A DNA stretch of 64,000 bases from Euglena gracilis (taxonomy: Eukaryota > Euglenida > Euglenophyceae > Euglenales). Position 1 is the stretch's first letter, and every line of letters starts with the position of its first letter. The notes beneath the pieces are model-generated. The model saw nothing but the letters and a program-made list of their open reading frames with translations, made no database searches and was not told the origin of the DNA. The translations under genes and the position numbers were made by a program. The DNA is taken from contig CP154956.1 of NCBI GenBank assembly GCA_039621445.1, positions 49,911,598-49,975,597 of the forward strand. Reading direction: 5' to 3'. Below are positions 1 through 9,850 of the stretch, in pieces.

Positions 1-372
1 GATCTGGTCAGTAGAGGGCTGCGGCAAAGGGGGAGGGGCAGTCGCTGTTAAACGTTTCAGCTGTTCTCTTAGCTCCTCTTCTTCTGCCTTATGTTTCTTT
101 TCTTGTGCCTTCATTCTGGCTTGTAATTGTTTCAGCACCTTTTTGAGCAAATTGAAGATTGTTCGATGTCGCTTGTCAGGCCGTTTGCTTTTGCCCTTCA
201 GCACTGCTCTGGCCTGCTCCTCTGGCTGTCTTGGAGGGGGTGCCGGTACCTCATTGACACTCTGTATTGAAGCCGGACTGAGGGTAATGTCCATTGGGTC
301 TTCGACATCATCCACAGTAATCTCAGTAGTGATATCTTCAGACCCCACCAGGGGCTTTGCATTGTCCGACAT
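1..372 (-). CDS. Partial ORF1-like protein, runs off the left edge
   Basis: A reading frame opens with ATG at 372 on the minus strand and stays open for 124 codons to the window edge, so the C-terminus is missing. The product has an acidic first 30 residues, a proline patch (about 43-50), a basic cluster KRPDKRHR at 63-70 and then a K/E/Q-rich stretch to about 108 that looks like a coiled coil, followed by a proline-rich segment. No enzyme motif is visible. A basic, coiled-coil protein without a catalytic domain is typical of ORF1/gag-like proteins of retroelements. The sequence around its start recurs at 3,405-3,460 in front of another decayed frame, which also suggests a mobile origin. A cellular gene cannot be excluded. 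Confidence 0.4.
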   Translation of the reverse strand, partial: MSDNAKPLVGSEDITTEITVDDVEDPMDITLSPASIQSVNEVPAPPPRQPEEQARAVLKGKSKRPDKRHRTIFNLLKKVLKQLQARMKAQEKKHKAEEEELREQLKRLTATAPPPLPQPSTDQI

Positions 373-478
373 GATATGCGAACGAAAAAAAATAGACACT
401 CAGAAAGTTTCGCGAGCACTGAATTAGGACCCTACGATCCCGATCACCAGATCCGCGACAGGTAAATTAGGTATCGGC
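373..478 (-). repeat. Leader sequence of the ORF1-like element, repeated elsewhere
   Basis: The 106 bases upstream of the ORF1-like ATG contain two repeated blocks. The part next to the ATG (GACATGATATGC followed by a poly-A run and ATAGACACTC on the plus strand) recurs at 3,420-3,451. The outer part (about 430-478) recurs inverted at about 10,988-11,036 with a few differences, next to the end of the RT-RNase H relic. This suggests a shared 5' leader or terminal region of one retroelement family. Confidence 0.5.
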
Positions 479-1654
479 ACTGCCCATCCCAGTTCTGCAG
501 TGTTTTTTTTTTTCACGAAAGGAAGTTCACCAAGTACACCAAACACTGAAGGCATGCATTTGGACGAGAGGTTGCCCTGAAGTTGACGAATTCAAGAACC
601 GATGATCATGTTGGAAGCTCAAATTCCAGAACACAAAACCTGCTGTCAAGTTCGAGATCAGAACACTTCTAGCTGGCTGTTTGACTTGCAGACGAAACTT
701 GACAAGAAGATGATGGTCTGTAAATTGGTTCTGCTGCTGTTCACCTTCACCAGCTCTTGGCAGGCGAATTCCCCCTCTCCCTCTCTCCCCTCCTGGCCCC
801 CCTTCCAAAAACTGCGTTTTTTTTTGTTTAAAAAAAACCACCGCCGGTTTTTTTTTGGATTAGGAATCAGGGTGTCTGGTTATATCCTTATGGTGCTTCA
901 GACCGAAGATTTCCAACTCCGGCAAAAAGTATTATGTTCGGACGTGCAAGAGATGTGGACCCGAAGTGTCTCTTATGACTCTGTGCACCAAAGCACATGC
1001 TGATGGCTGTTGGAGCTTTAAAAAGATGAAACTATGGTCAGTGGCAGATTCAAATTCTGATTCTCTGGCTTCTGAGGAATGGACGGATTTCAAGGTGCAA
1101 GTTGCATTCAAGTTTGCTTCTGTAGTTTCAGGTGGTTACATGAAGTATGTTTTCAGAAAAGTATGTGGCCAAGTTTTGGAATTTTTTCTGCTCAGGAGGT
1201 TTCTCAATTGAACCCTTGAGATTTTGTGAAGGTCTCCCGTCTAATGGGGATCCCAGAAGACCCCTGGAGGTCAGAAGATGTGAGATGACTGAGAACAAGA
1301 TGGATTAAGTTCGATAATTTTTCGTATTTCAACAGGCTTGCCTTGTGCTGGTTTCTTTTTTTTTTGGAATGGGTGTGCACAAATGGGGCAATGTTCCAAC
1401 TTGGGGCAAATTTGCTGCCACATCTTGGGCAGAAGGGGAGCCATTTTGGTCACAATTTTGGTGCAACATTTTGCGGTTAACTTTTTAGGCCAGTTTGGTC
1501 CCATTTGTTGGGCAGTGCTGCATCATTTGCCCACAGGCGGGGCAAAATCTTTGGACCACATCTTGAGCAGTTTGGTTCAGCATTTTGGGCACCATGGCAC
1601 CATCTTGGGGCACCTTGACTTGGGGCAGTTTGGTGTCCGTTTTTGTACTTTTTT
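479..1654. other. No recognised gene; possible exon fragment at 905-1211
   Basis: Homopolymer T/A tracts (500-511, 815-860, 1358-1366) separate stretches of ordinary composition. A plus-strand frame at about 905-1211 is open and cysteine-containing (CKRC ... C ... C spacing around 940-1010), which could be a piece of an exon or retroelement zinc knuckle. It has no clear splice sites and no recognisable domain. Nothing else is supportable. Confidence 0.25.
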
Positions 1655-1720
1655 AAGTCACAGGGGTTTTAAGGGGTTAAGTCACAGGGGTTTTAAGGGG
1701 TTAAGTCACAGGGGTTTAAG
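1655..1720 (+). repeat. 24-bp tandem repeat, about 2.7 copies
   Basis: Units start at 1655, 1679 and 1703 and carry the core AGTCACAGGGG followed by TTTTAAGGGGTTA. The third unit is partial. It is followed by G-rich and T-rich homopolymers to about 1,795. Confidence 0.85.
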
Positions 1721-2208
1721 ACACGGGGGGAGGAAGATAATTTTTATTTACGGGGGGGGCAGGTAATTTTTTTTTACGGGGGGGGGGGCAAATAATCTTG
1801 AAATTTTGAAAGGTTGACAAGGTTCAAAAGAGTTTTTTCAACCTGGGCATTTGTAAAACAAAGGTCCGAGGACGCCTCAAGTTACAGGCGGGAAGACTTT
1901 ATTTTTAGGTCCCTAAGATGCACGCCGGTGGGTGACAGCGACTGATTGACACGACCTTCTAGTGCCCCCGTCCCTACGCGGGCAGGAGAAGGGGGAAAAA
2001 AACAGATTTTTTTTAAAAAAAACGGCGGGGGGTTGAAGTTAAAAAGGGCGTTTTTTTTTCAAAAAAACCGGGTTTTTTTAAAAAAAACGTGTTTTAAAAC
2101 GATCGGTTAGAAAACGACTGTCATCCCTGGATGCATCTGTTATACACATCACAGACTGGGAGTGTGACACCTGATGACCTGAAGGCCATGTCAACTGATA
2201 AAGGGTGG
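1721..2208. other. Homopolymer-rich spacer without a gene
   Basis: Runs of G (for example 1782-1790) and alternating A/T tracts around 2000-2095 dominate. No frame with protein-like composition is seen. Confidence 0.5.
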
Positions 2209-3426
2209 TCAATGGGATAACCCCTGATGGCAGCTAAGCATTGTCCGCCCTTCTTTGTGTAGGGTGATCTCTCTCATATCCACACTCCTGCAACTGCAGG
2301 GTTCTCCTTTGTGAACAATGGTCTCTCCCCTACTCTCCACACTCCTGTTGCTGCATGGCTCTTCTCTATGCGGGGTTATCTCTCTCCTGCTGCTCATACT
2401 CCTGCTGCTGCTGCAGGGATCTTCTCTGTGCAAAACAATCTGTGACATGTCTCTCCTGACCACTCCCCCTCCAGTCTGGAGGGAAATCAGCTGCACTCCT
2501 CCTATCCAAAGGGTCACCACCACGCTGTACAGTAAATCTCTTTCTCTTAGGGCTTCTGCTGCGCCTTCTTGTCTGTCTTTCCCATTACTCAGCTCTTCCT
2601 TTCTTGTCATCCTCCTTCCATTCCCACCGCAGTTGACGACGACGTTCTGGTCTCACGTACGAAGATCCTGATGTGCGCTTGAGGTAGTTATCATACTCTT
2701 CTGCCTCCATGAAGCATCCTCCTGCATCCTCCATTTGGAATGGTGTCAGTGGACGGAGTTGGTGAATCTTGGTTTTGGCAACTGATACCAGCTTTCCGGA
2801 TCCTTTTGAGCAAGGTCTCAAGAAGCCTAAATACGCTGGAAGAGACATCAACTCCAACCGGGTAAGAAATGCAGGAATATTCCGGATGTCACCCCTGATT
2901 TGGGCAGGTTTTGAACATCTCCCCCACCTCTGCAGCTGAACCCCTGACCTCTGATGCAGCGGCTGTACAAGGTTGACCCTCCTGGCATACGGTGCGTGTG
3001 TTTCCCGAGACCGCCGCCCCTATGCCCCTCTGGCAGCGTGGCGGACAGAGGCGTTGCCGGCTCACTGGGAATCACCCCATGACGTTGCCTCTCACCTCCC
3101 CCCCCCGTCCAGTGACTTGACTTGTCTGACGACCACCCACCTGGTAAAGATGCAATGTTCTCAAATACAAGGTTCTGAACGTTTGGGAAGAATTGTGGAC
3201 CCTGTTCTTTTTGATAGGCGTTCTCCATAAAAGGTTGAAGCCTGGGGGAGCGTCGGGTGGGTGGGCCTTGTGGGTCCCCTGTGGGGTTCCAACTGTTGTG
3301 TGGAATTCCAATGTGTGGAAAACTCTCTGTTGTCCCTGCTCCAACGCCTTCTCATGGACTGTCACAAGTTGTCGAACTCGGAGCTTCAAGCTACAACGCG
3401 GTGGGGCTTTCACTTGTCCGACATGA
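2209..3426 (-). pseudogene. Decayed ORF1/gag-like relic
   Basis: Read on the minus strand from the ATG-like position 3426, the same start context as in the 1-372 ORF is followed by an immediate stop and then broken but protein-like frames. One (about 2585-2857) encodes a stretch with EDAGGCFMEAEEYDNYLKR and a strongly basic tail. The continuation at 2209-2610 is rich in repeated E/R/Q/S segments derived from short CAGGAGTGTGG-like repeats. There is no catalytic motif. Frames change at least three times. It is best read as a dead ORF1-like copy of the same family as the left-edge ORF, at low certainty. Confidence 0.35.
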
Positions 3427-3480
3427 TATGCAGAGGAAAAAAAATAGACACTCGTGGAGGTGCTTAGCAGAAATGGCTTA

Positions 3481-3616
3481 CCATGCCCCCCCCCCATATA
3501 AGACCCCTCCCTGGCCGGCCGAAGGCCGGCCCTTTGGCCGGGACCCCCCATATAAGACCCCCCCCTGGGATTTTGGCTCCCGAGGGGGGGTCTTATATGG
3601 GGGGGGGGCATGGTAT
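3481..3616. mobile_element. 136-bp foldback MITE with 10-bp target duplication
   Basis: The left arm CCATGCCCCCCCCCC plus ATATAAGACCCC is mirrored at the right end (GGGGTCTTATAT then G-run and GCATGG). The direct repeat AAATGGCTTA lies at 3471-3480 and again at 3617-3626, as expected of a target-site duplication. The centre holds smaller palindromes (GGCCGGCCGAAGGCCGGCC). It encodes nothing. Confidence 0.75.
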
Positions 3617-3626
3617 AAATGGCTTA

Positions 3627-4060
3627 TAAGGGTGGTCCGGATGAGTCCTGTTGGGGTAGACTACTTACACTTAGGCTTTCACGTGCGGCAGCCGCAGGCC
3701 ACTCACCCCTGCCCCACCCTTGAGAAACCCTTGAAGGAGAAGAAAAAGGGGAGAAGTGGAAGCATTGGGCCCAAGGTGCTCACCTCACTACTCACTAGGC
3801 ATCAGGGAGGGTATCCCCTGCAGCAGCATGGCAAGGAGTTGCACTTCCAGGCTGCAGCAAAACAGGGAAAGAGCCCCTGCAAGCAATAAGGCGGGCAGCA
3901 GGGCTCGGCTCTCCCACAGGGAGCGCACGAACGAGTGTTCAAATTGCACGGGTACTACCTGCCTCCTGCCTGCATTCTCCTGGGTTGCTCAGCAGTTGTA
4001 TGACGAACGGTGGTGGGGCGAACCGAGTTCACCGACCAGTGGCACTGCCTACTGGATTTC
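3627..4060. other. Unassigned spacer
   Basis: Ordinary composition with overlapping short frames on both strands, none with a recognisable motif or splice pattern. Confidence 0.4.
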
Positions 4061-4068
4061 TGAGGGGG

Positions 4069-4440
4069 CGGACGGACGGACGGACGGACGGCTGGTGAAA
4101 AAAGCGAAGGTCCGGACGGACGGCTGACCTTGTGGGCTTGGTCCAGACGGCTGAAGAAAATGCACTTGGTCCAGCTAGCCGGCTGGCCGGCTGGCCGGCT
4201 GGCCGGCTAGCCCGCCGGGTCTTTGGAAGCGCAGGCGTGTCAGTGCACGCGACTCTGGGCAGATATATACCAATTTTTTTTGGTCCGGCCGGCTGGCAAG
4301 ACAGACATTGGTCCGGCTTGACGGACGGTTGGCGAAAAAATGCTTCGTCCGGACGGACGGCTGGGCGTCCAGCATTGGTCCGGCTGAAGAGGTCCGGACG
4401 GCTCGGACGGCTAGCCGGCCAGCCGCCCCCTGAGTCTGGT
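4069..4440. repeat. GGAC/GGCT-type minisatellite cluster
   Basis: Short arrays of GGAC (4069-4092, 4320-4365) and GGCTGGCC (4180-4205) alternate with spacers that themselves recur (GTCCGGACGGACGGCTG near 4110 and 4348). The open frames over this segment are by-products of the repeats. Confidence 0.8.
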
Positions 4441-4790
4441 GTGGAGGTTATGTACAGATGGGCTGGGCCCATGGTCCGGGGGTGAGAGGTCAGGTGGACC
4501 CGTAATTGGCCAGGCATGGGCCAGGGTACGAGGCTTTGAGGGCCGGGGGCATAGCGGCAGCGTCAGGGGGCGTGTTGTCCCGCACTAAGGCTGACTGCGG
4601 TTTCGGGCTGACCGTCCCTTCTGCATTTGTCCCGGTGTTGGCTACATGCGTTCCGGTTGCTCTTCGTTGGGGTGGACAGTTTTGGCCACCACCTGCTTGG
4701 GGTATGGGCCGTGCCCCGGCTGGTCTTTCGGACGGTGCTATGTTACACGGAGAGTCGGGTGTCACATCTCGGTTGGTTCTCTCCGGCTGC

Positions 4791-5242
4791 TCAACGGAGG
4801 AAGTGCTTGGGGCGCAACATCTCTGCGACTTGGCGGAACAGGGCCAGCGCCAGCAACTGGCAGCTTTCTGCCTGTCGTGTGGAGCGGACATGGCGTTGGT
4901 CCCAGGCCGTGGTCCACTTCATCATTCTTGCCAGTAACTTGGTGCTCTCCGGACCCAGCCGCCGTTGCGACACGGGGTGTCGTACTTGGTGTGTTTGGCC
5001 TGTTCCCGTCGTTTGAGAAAGGTCCTCCAGCGTTCCCTGGAGCCGCTCATCTCTGCTGCTTGCCAGCCGTGTGCGACAGTGATGTCTACAGCCGTTGGCT
5101 TGCCATCGTGCCATGTGGCGAGCAACAGGTCGGCGGGCCGGAGAGAGGTATCCGGCACCGGTACTTCACGCTGGACACTGGGGGCGTACGGGTCGCGGGC
5201 GGGGTTGCGGGGGGGTCGCGGGGGGGTTCGCGGGGGGAACAT
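4791..5242 (-). pseudogene. 3' relic of a non-LTR retrotransposon: endonuclease-like C-terminus
   Basis: On the minus strand the frame at 5242-4922 reads RPADLLL, about ten residues, AVDITVAHG, then KRREQAKHTKYDTPC. This RPADxx...DxTV...KxxKY...C pattern resembles the restriction-like endonuclease region after the RT of R2-like and related non-LTR elements. A frameshift near 4965 moves the continuation into a second frame that runs to 4791 and ends LFRQVAEMLRPKHFLR-stop, a plausible element C-terminus. No RT domain lies upstream; the sequence turns into G-rich repeats beyond 5200. It is therefore a 5'-truncated, frameshifted copy. Confidence 0.6.
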
Positions 5243-5408
5243 GGCAGTTTTGACGGGTCACGTGTGACTAGTGTGACCTCACATGCAACGTCACATGTGA
5301 CCTATTTTTAGAACTTTTGGTTCCAAAAATAGATCTAATTAGGAATTTATCACACATTTTTGGCAATTTTGCTGCCTAATTCGGTTGCCAATTCATAATT
5401 AGGTGCCA

Positions 5409-5643
5409 TGGGGGGTTGGTACGCCGTGGCGAGGGGGTCCGAATAGGGGGGGGGGGGGGAGGGGGGAAATGGCCGGAAAATGGCGTGGCGAGGGGGTCTC
5501 GGATGGGGGGGGGAGGAGTGTACCATGGTTGCACAATGAAAAATGTGTTGGGTGGCGTGGCGAGGGGGTCCGGCTAGGGGGGGGGGGGGGGGGGGTAAAT
5601 GGCGCGGCGAGCCCCTCGGGGGGAGGGGTGTACCAACCCCCCC
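5409..5643. mobile_element. TIR element with GGGGGTTGGTAC ends, copy 1
   Basis: The ends GGGGGTTGGTAC (about 5410-5421) and GTACCAACCCCCC (about 5627-5641) are inverted repeats. The interior contains three copies of TGGCGTGGCGAGGGGGTC separated by long G runs. A second copy with the same ends and the interior inverted lies at 24301-24501. No coding capacity. Confidence 0.55.
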
Positions 5644-6296
5644 ATTTTTTTGGCTCCCACTGGGATGCGGAAACACTCCATGTGCAGGTCGCGGGGGGGG
5701 GGTCGCGGGGGGGGGGCCCGCGGGGGGGGGGTCGCGGGGGGTACACCCCCAAGGGGTGTTGGGGACGCGGGACCATTCTGGGTACCATGACCAGAGCTGG
5801 CGTTTTTTTAAAAAAAGTTTTCCGTTTTTTTTAAAAGGCAACAAAAGACGTGCTTTTTTGAGAAAAAAATGGCAAAAAAAGTAACGTTTTTTAAAATGAA
5901 GTTTTACAAGGCATTACCGTCTCCTTGTTCTGCCCGGCGTACATTCACACCCAAAAATGGCCAAAGGAGGTGGTTCGGGGCACGGGGGGTCACGGGTCAC
6001 GAGGATCAACACATTTTCGGTGGCCAAATTAGGAAAACCGAGGACGAATTCTTGGGGGGGAATCCATAAATTAGGGGGGGTCGGCACGCCGTGGCGAGGG
6101 GTCCGGCTAGGGGGGGGGGGTTGGCGTGGCGAGGGGGTCCCGGATGGGGGGGGGGGGGGGTGCGCGTGGGTTTGCCAAGAAAATTTTCTTTGGTGGGCCT
6201 GACATGGCATGGCGAGGGAGATCAGGCAGTAGACCTTGGTCATTTTGACCCCCCTCCCCCCCCCCTATGGTGAAGTTCTCTGGGCTCTGGCTTCAC
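5644..6296. other. G-rich and AT-rich repeats, no gene
   Basis: Further copies of the GTGGCGAGGGG motif occur at about 6078, 6126 and 6208. A tandem TCGCGGGGGGG array lies at 5688-5740. The remainder is T/A homopolymer-rich. Confidence 0.5.
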
Positions 6297-6376
6297 GCCC
6301 GAACCGGCATTCTGGACGCCGGTTCGGCGCAGAAATTTTTGCGCCGAACCGGCGTCTAGAACGCCGGTTCGGGCGG
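6297..6376. repeat. Imperfect palindrome of the AACGCCGGTTCGGGCG family
   Basis: Left arm CCCGAACCGGC...GACGCCGGTTCGGCGC (from 6298) and right arm GCGCCGAACCGGCGTC...ACGCCGGTTCGGGC (to about 6375) pair around a 9-nt AT-rich loop (about 6332-6340). The same unit forms the larger palindrome at 7771-7881. Confidence 0.8.
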
Positions 6377-6504
6377 GAAGATGGCGTCCAAGGGACCGAA
6401 AATAAAAAGTGCCAAAAAGTGTTCAAAATGGTTAGTAGACATGTGGCAATCACATCTGGGCAGTTTTTGGGGGGTATTTGGCCAGATATTGGGTTATTTT
6501 GTGC

Positions 6505-6697
6505 AACACCATGCCCCCCCCCCCCGATACTGTCCCCCCCCCCGATTGTGTCCCATACCCCTGCCATGGGACCCGGCCGGCCGGTCCTAAAGGAATTTTA
6601 TTGACCCCCCCCCCCTCCCAGTGTCCCCCCCCCCCCGATAGTGTCCCATACCCGCCCTGCCGTTGGGCCGGGTATGGGACACTATCGGGGGGGGGGC
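6505..6697. repeat. Poly-C/poly-G-armed foldback with GATAGTGTCCCATACC hairpin
   Basis: CCATGCCCCCC at 6509 faces a G-run followed by GCATA at about 6685-6697. Inside, GATAGTGTCCCATACC (about 6637) pairs with GGTATGGGACACTATC (about 6669). A second, diverged GATTGTGTCCCATACC lies at about 6543. It is a MITE-like structure without a clear target duplication. Confidence 0.6.
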
Positions 6698-7721
6698 ATA
6701 GCTGGCGTTTTTTTTGTTTTTTTAAAAAACCGTTTTTTTGTTTTGTTTTTTATTAAAAAAAAACAGGCAAAACAAACGGCAAAAAAAAACAAAGGGGAAA
6801 ATGATGGTCAAAATTTTGCCTTTGATCGCAAGGGTGAACCAATCTTAGCTCAAATGACTTGAAAATCAATACTTTTGGTTGTCTTCAACAAGAATGGTCA
6901 AAATAGGGCATTTTTCTGCCATTTTGGCTTGAAACCATTCCAAACTAGGTCCTTTTTTGACAGAGCGCGGGAACAAAAGGCAAAATTTAACTATGCTTTT
7001 TGGTGTCTTTCTCTGACCGAAGATGGGCAAAAAAAGCAAAAATTAAAGGCAAAATTTTTTTTTGCCCTGGACCCTCAATGGCGTTTTTTTTGTTTTTTTT
7101 TAAAAAAACATGTTTTTTTTTAAAAAAAAACGTGTTTTTTTTGACTTCGTTTAAAACGAAGTGCCAGCTATGGGGGGGGGGGGGGCATGGCAATTTCCAT
7201 TTGGCCAAATTTGGGGAATTTTTGAAATATAATACCATGCAGCACGGCTGGAATCTAAGGCCATCTGCTGAAAGCCCTTGAGAAGAGCTTTCGTTCGATG
7301 GGCAACATGACTGGTGAAACATAGGAATTTCGACTTTGAAAACAGGGTCGGAAAATGCGATCGCCGATTTTCAGAGTGCTCTGCAGTGTAGCTGAGTTCT
7401 GAGGGTACCAAGCGAAAGTTCTTGGGGAGAGCTTTCGATTGATGTGATGTATGGCACCTGAGGTGTGGGATTTTACAAATTAGGATGTCAAAATTTCGAA
7501 TACACGATCGCTGAAAACAAGCGCTGTGTGCATCTTAGCAGAATCCTGTGGGCATCTGTCAAAAGTCCTTGAGACGAGCTTTCGATCGATGGGTAACATG
7601 GCACCAGACCTGTGAAAACTTCAATCGGCCGACCGACATGGCCATGCGCCCAAAGGAGCCCAAAAATGCTCCAAAATGTTTGAAAAATGGGTATTCAGGG
7701 CGAAATTGGCCGTGATTCCTT
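6698..7721. other. A/T-homopolymer-rich region without recognised genes
   Basis: Long T/A tracts at 6700-6800 and 7080-7160 are followed by 7200-7700, a region of ordinary composition where GAGCTTTCGNTYGATGG-like segments repeat three times (about 7286, 7429, 7578). No reading frame shows a domain. Confidence 0.45.
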
Positions 7722-7770
7722 GAACGCCGGTTCGGGCGTGAAGCCAGAGCCCCTAATCCACGGTTTCAAC

Positions 7771-7881
7771 AACTGTGTCCAGAACGCCGGTTCGGGCGTG
7801 AAGCCGTGTTCCAGAACCGGCAGCCCGAACCGGCGTTCTGGAACACGGCTTCACGCCCGAACCGGCGTTCTGGACACAGTT
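7771..7881. repeat. Perfect 47-bp-arm palindrome
   Basis: Arm 7771-7817 (starting AACTGTGTCCAGAACGCC) is exactly reverse-complementary to 7835-7881, with a 17-nt loop that is itself built from the same GAACCGGC unit. A further direct copy of the arm core (GAACGCCGGTTCGGGCG) precedes it at 7722-7738. Confidence 0.95.
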
Positions 7882-7896
7882 TTCGTATCAAAAAGT

Positions 7897-8225
7897 TCAC
7901 CGGGGGGTCCCGGACCCCCCCTCTGCCTAACCCATCGGTGAACTTCACCGGTGAAGTTCACCAAGAGAGCACTTTTTTGTCCAAAAATGGCCAAAATGGA
8001 ATTTTGGGCAACTTTTCGGAAATTTCGATAAAATTCCATGAAGCATCAACCTCAAAATGACCATTTTGAGAGGAAAGGAGCAAAATTTTACCCATGAAAA
8101 TTTCACCCCCAACCATCAAAACGGTGAAATTCACCGGTGAACTTCACCCGGTGAACTTCACCGCCGAAAGCACCCCCCCCTCCCCCACCGGTGAATGTTC
8201 ACCGGTGAACTTCACCGGGGGGGGT
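7897..8225. repeat. Clustered GGTGAAGTTCACC palindromes
   Basis: At least seven copies of TTCACCGGTGAA-type palindromes occur (about 7895, 7935-7962, 8124-8162, 8190-8212), interleaved with C-runs. The perfect dyads could form cruciforms. No coding content. Confidence 0.8.
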
Positions 8226-8314
8226 CCACAGCCCCCCCCCCCACCCCTGCCTAACCTCCGAGGCGGTCTGAAAAGGGGGGGGACGGGGGGGGTAAAATGG
8301 CGTGGCGAGGGGGG

Positions 8315-8620
8315 GGTTGCTATATCCTGGGGGGGGTAGTGGGGGTCGACCGAGAGCGACCATGGTCGCTCTCGGTCGCTCTCGGTCGTGGGCCTGTGAA
8401 TGTCAAAAAGTGTTTAACCGGGCAAATTTCCGCAACATACATGCAAAAGGCGTTACACACACAAGGGATCTTGTTATTTTAGGGCCCTGGAACAGTTGCC
8501 TACGCCGCAACGTGGCAAAAAAGGTGAAAAAAATCTCGGTAGGAATTACCCATAGCAACCGAGAGCGACCATGGTCGACCCCCACTACCCCCCCCCCCAG
8601 GCCAGATCCGGGAGCCTGGC
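8315..8620 (+). mobile_element. TIR element 'GGTAGTGGGGGTCGACC', copy 1
   Basis: The ends GGGGGTAGTGGGGGTCGACC (about 8334) and GGTCGACCCCCACTACCCCC (about 8574-8593) are inverted repeats, each followed inward by tandem GAGAGCGACC units. The unique core (about 8395-8545) encodes nothing. A second copy in opposite orientation is at 14247-14527, and the match extends about 20 bp beyond the visible TIRs into GGCCAGATCCGGGAGCC. Confidence 0.75.
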
Positions 8621-9749
8621 GAGGGGGTCGGTGAGGGGGGGGAGGGGTGTGCCGACCCCCCTAGACATCCCCACACCTGAAATAAGAATTTTGACACCAA
8701 ATTAGGAATCACCATCCCAAATTTGCAAAATATATGCCTCAAGATTAGGAACCTCACTCAAAATTTTATCAAAATAGGCATCACCAACAAAATTTGTTTC
8801 GGAAAATTTTGGCCGAAAAGGATCTTAGGTCGGGTCACGGGGGGATCATGGGGGGGGGGGTCATGGGGGGTCACGGGGGGAACACCCCCCAAAAATATTG
8901 TCCCCTAAAAAGTCAATAAGAATATCCTAACAAAATTCCCTTTCAAAAAAGATTATGTTCAAGCTCTCACTGGTGTTTTTCTTTTGGCCAGACAGATGGA
9001 ACTGGGTTGTTGGGTGGAGAGAAAATTCAAAGAAATGCTGTTTTCGAACGTGGCTCTTTGCGATACACATGATCAGAATTTCCAGGCGAGAGGACACCAA
9101 ATGGGAAATGTGTGCAGTGGTTGCAGGGGGGACATTCCAGGATTAGCATTGATCATGCCAAACAAACTTCAAGAAACAAATAGACACACGTAAAGTCACG
9201 ACCTTCACCGATCACAAGCGGACCAACTGATTTTTTGGGTACGTATTCGGTATACGACCCCCACCCCGCAAATGGCAGAGTCGAAGGGTGAGGGTGCAAA
9301 CAAGTACCGTTTGTTGGGGCAAGGATAACTTCTCACTTGTGTTTGGAACGTCAACATCACAGCATGCATGCCGGGGACATTGCAGAAAGCCTCATCAAAA
9401 AAAAGGACACCAAGCCGGTGGGGACGCGGGGGGGACGCGGGGGCTCAACCCCCCCACTTTGGCCGTCTGTGGACAGGAGGTTGAAAAGGGCGTCCTGGAC
9501 GTTGCTCCGCAGAAATGGCACGATCCGCGAAGCATGGGAACACATGGGAATGGACAACACACCCGAAGCTGGCGGCAACGTTCTTAGGTGGTCAGATATT
9601 GTACAAAACACCTCAGCGGAGACACGATGGAGCATCAATGGCAAGGTGAGGTGGGGTAGAGAGTGTACTTCCTGTCGTGAAAAAAACACTGCAAAACAGG
9701 GGATGGGCAGTGCCGATGGGGACAAGGCAGTACAGTTGGTCAAACCTTG
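8621..9749. other. Unassigned; possible coding fragments at 8984-9193 and 9337-9740
   Basis: Two plus-strand frames (8984-9193, about 69 codons; 9337-about 9740) have fairly protein-like composition but no recognised domain and no clear splice sites. The stretch 9522-9564 is repeated exactly at 11038-11080, which argues for mobile-element debris. TCACGGGGGG repeats occupy 8833-8880. Confidence 0.25.
9522..9564 (+). repeat. 43-bp direct repeat, copy 1 (copy 2 at 11038-11080)
   Basis: GATCCGCGAAGCATGGGAAC and the following 23 bases occur identically at 11038-11080. The second copy lies against the end of the RT-RNase H relic. Confidence 0.9.
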
Positions 9750-9751
9750 GG

Positions 9752-9850
9752 ACCCCCCCTCCCCCCCCTGTACAGTTCCAACCCCCCCCTCCCGGGACCC
9801 CCCCTCCCGGGACCCCCCCTCCCGGGACCCCCCCTCCCCCCCTAATTCCA
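9752..9850. repeat. GGGACCCCCCCTCCC minisatellite
   Basis: Four to five units of about 16 bp, GGGACCCCCC(C)TCCC, flanked by GTACAGTT motifs (9731, 9770). The same GTACAG...CCCCCCTCC arrangement recurs at 10891-10975. Confidence 0.8.

Noticed and set aside
4029-4517. Minus-strand frame rich in RPSVRPD/RPAG repeats
   Set aside because: Tandem GGAC/GGCT repeats read as protein; no recognised family.
5403-6204. Gly-rich frames on the plus strand and Pro-rich frames on the minus strand
   Set aside because: Caused by G-runs in the TGGCGTGGCGAGGGGG repeats; no codon structure.
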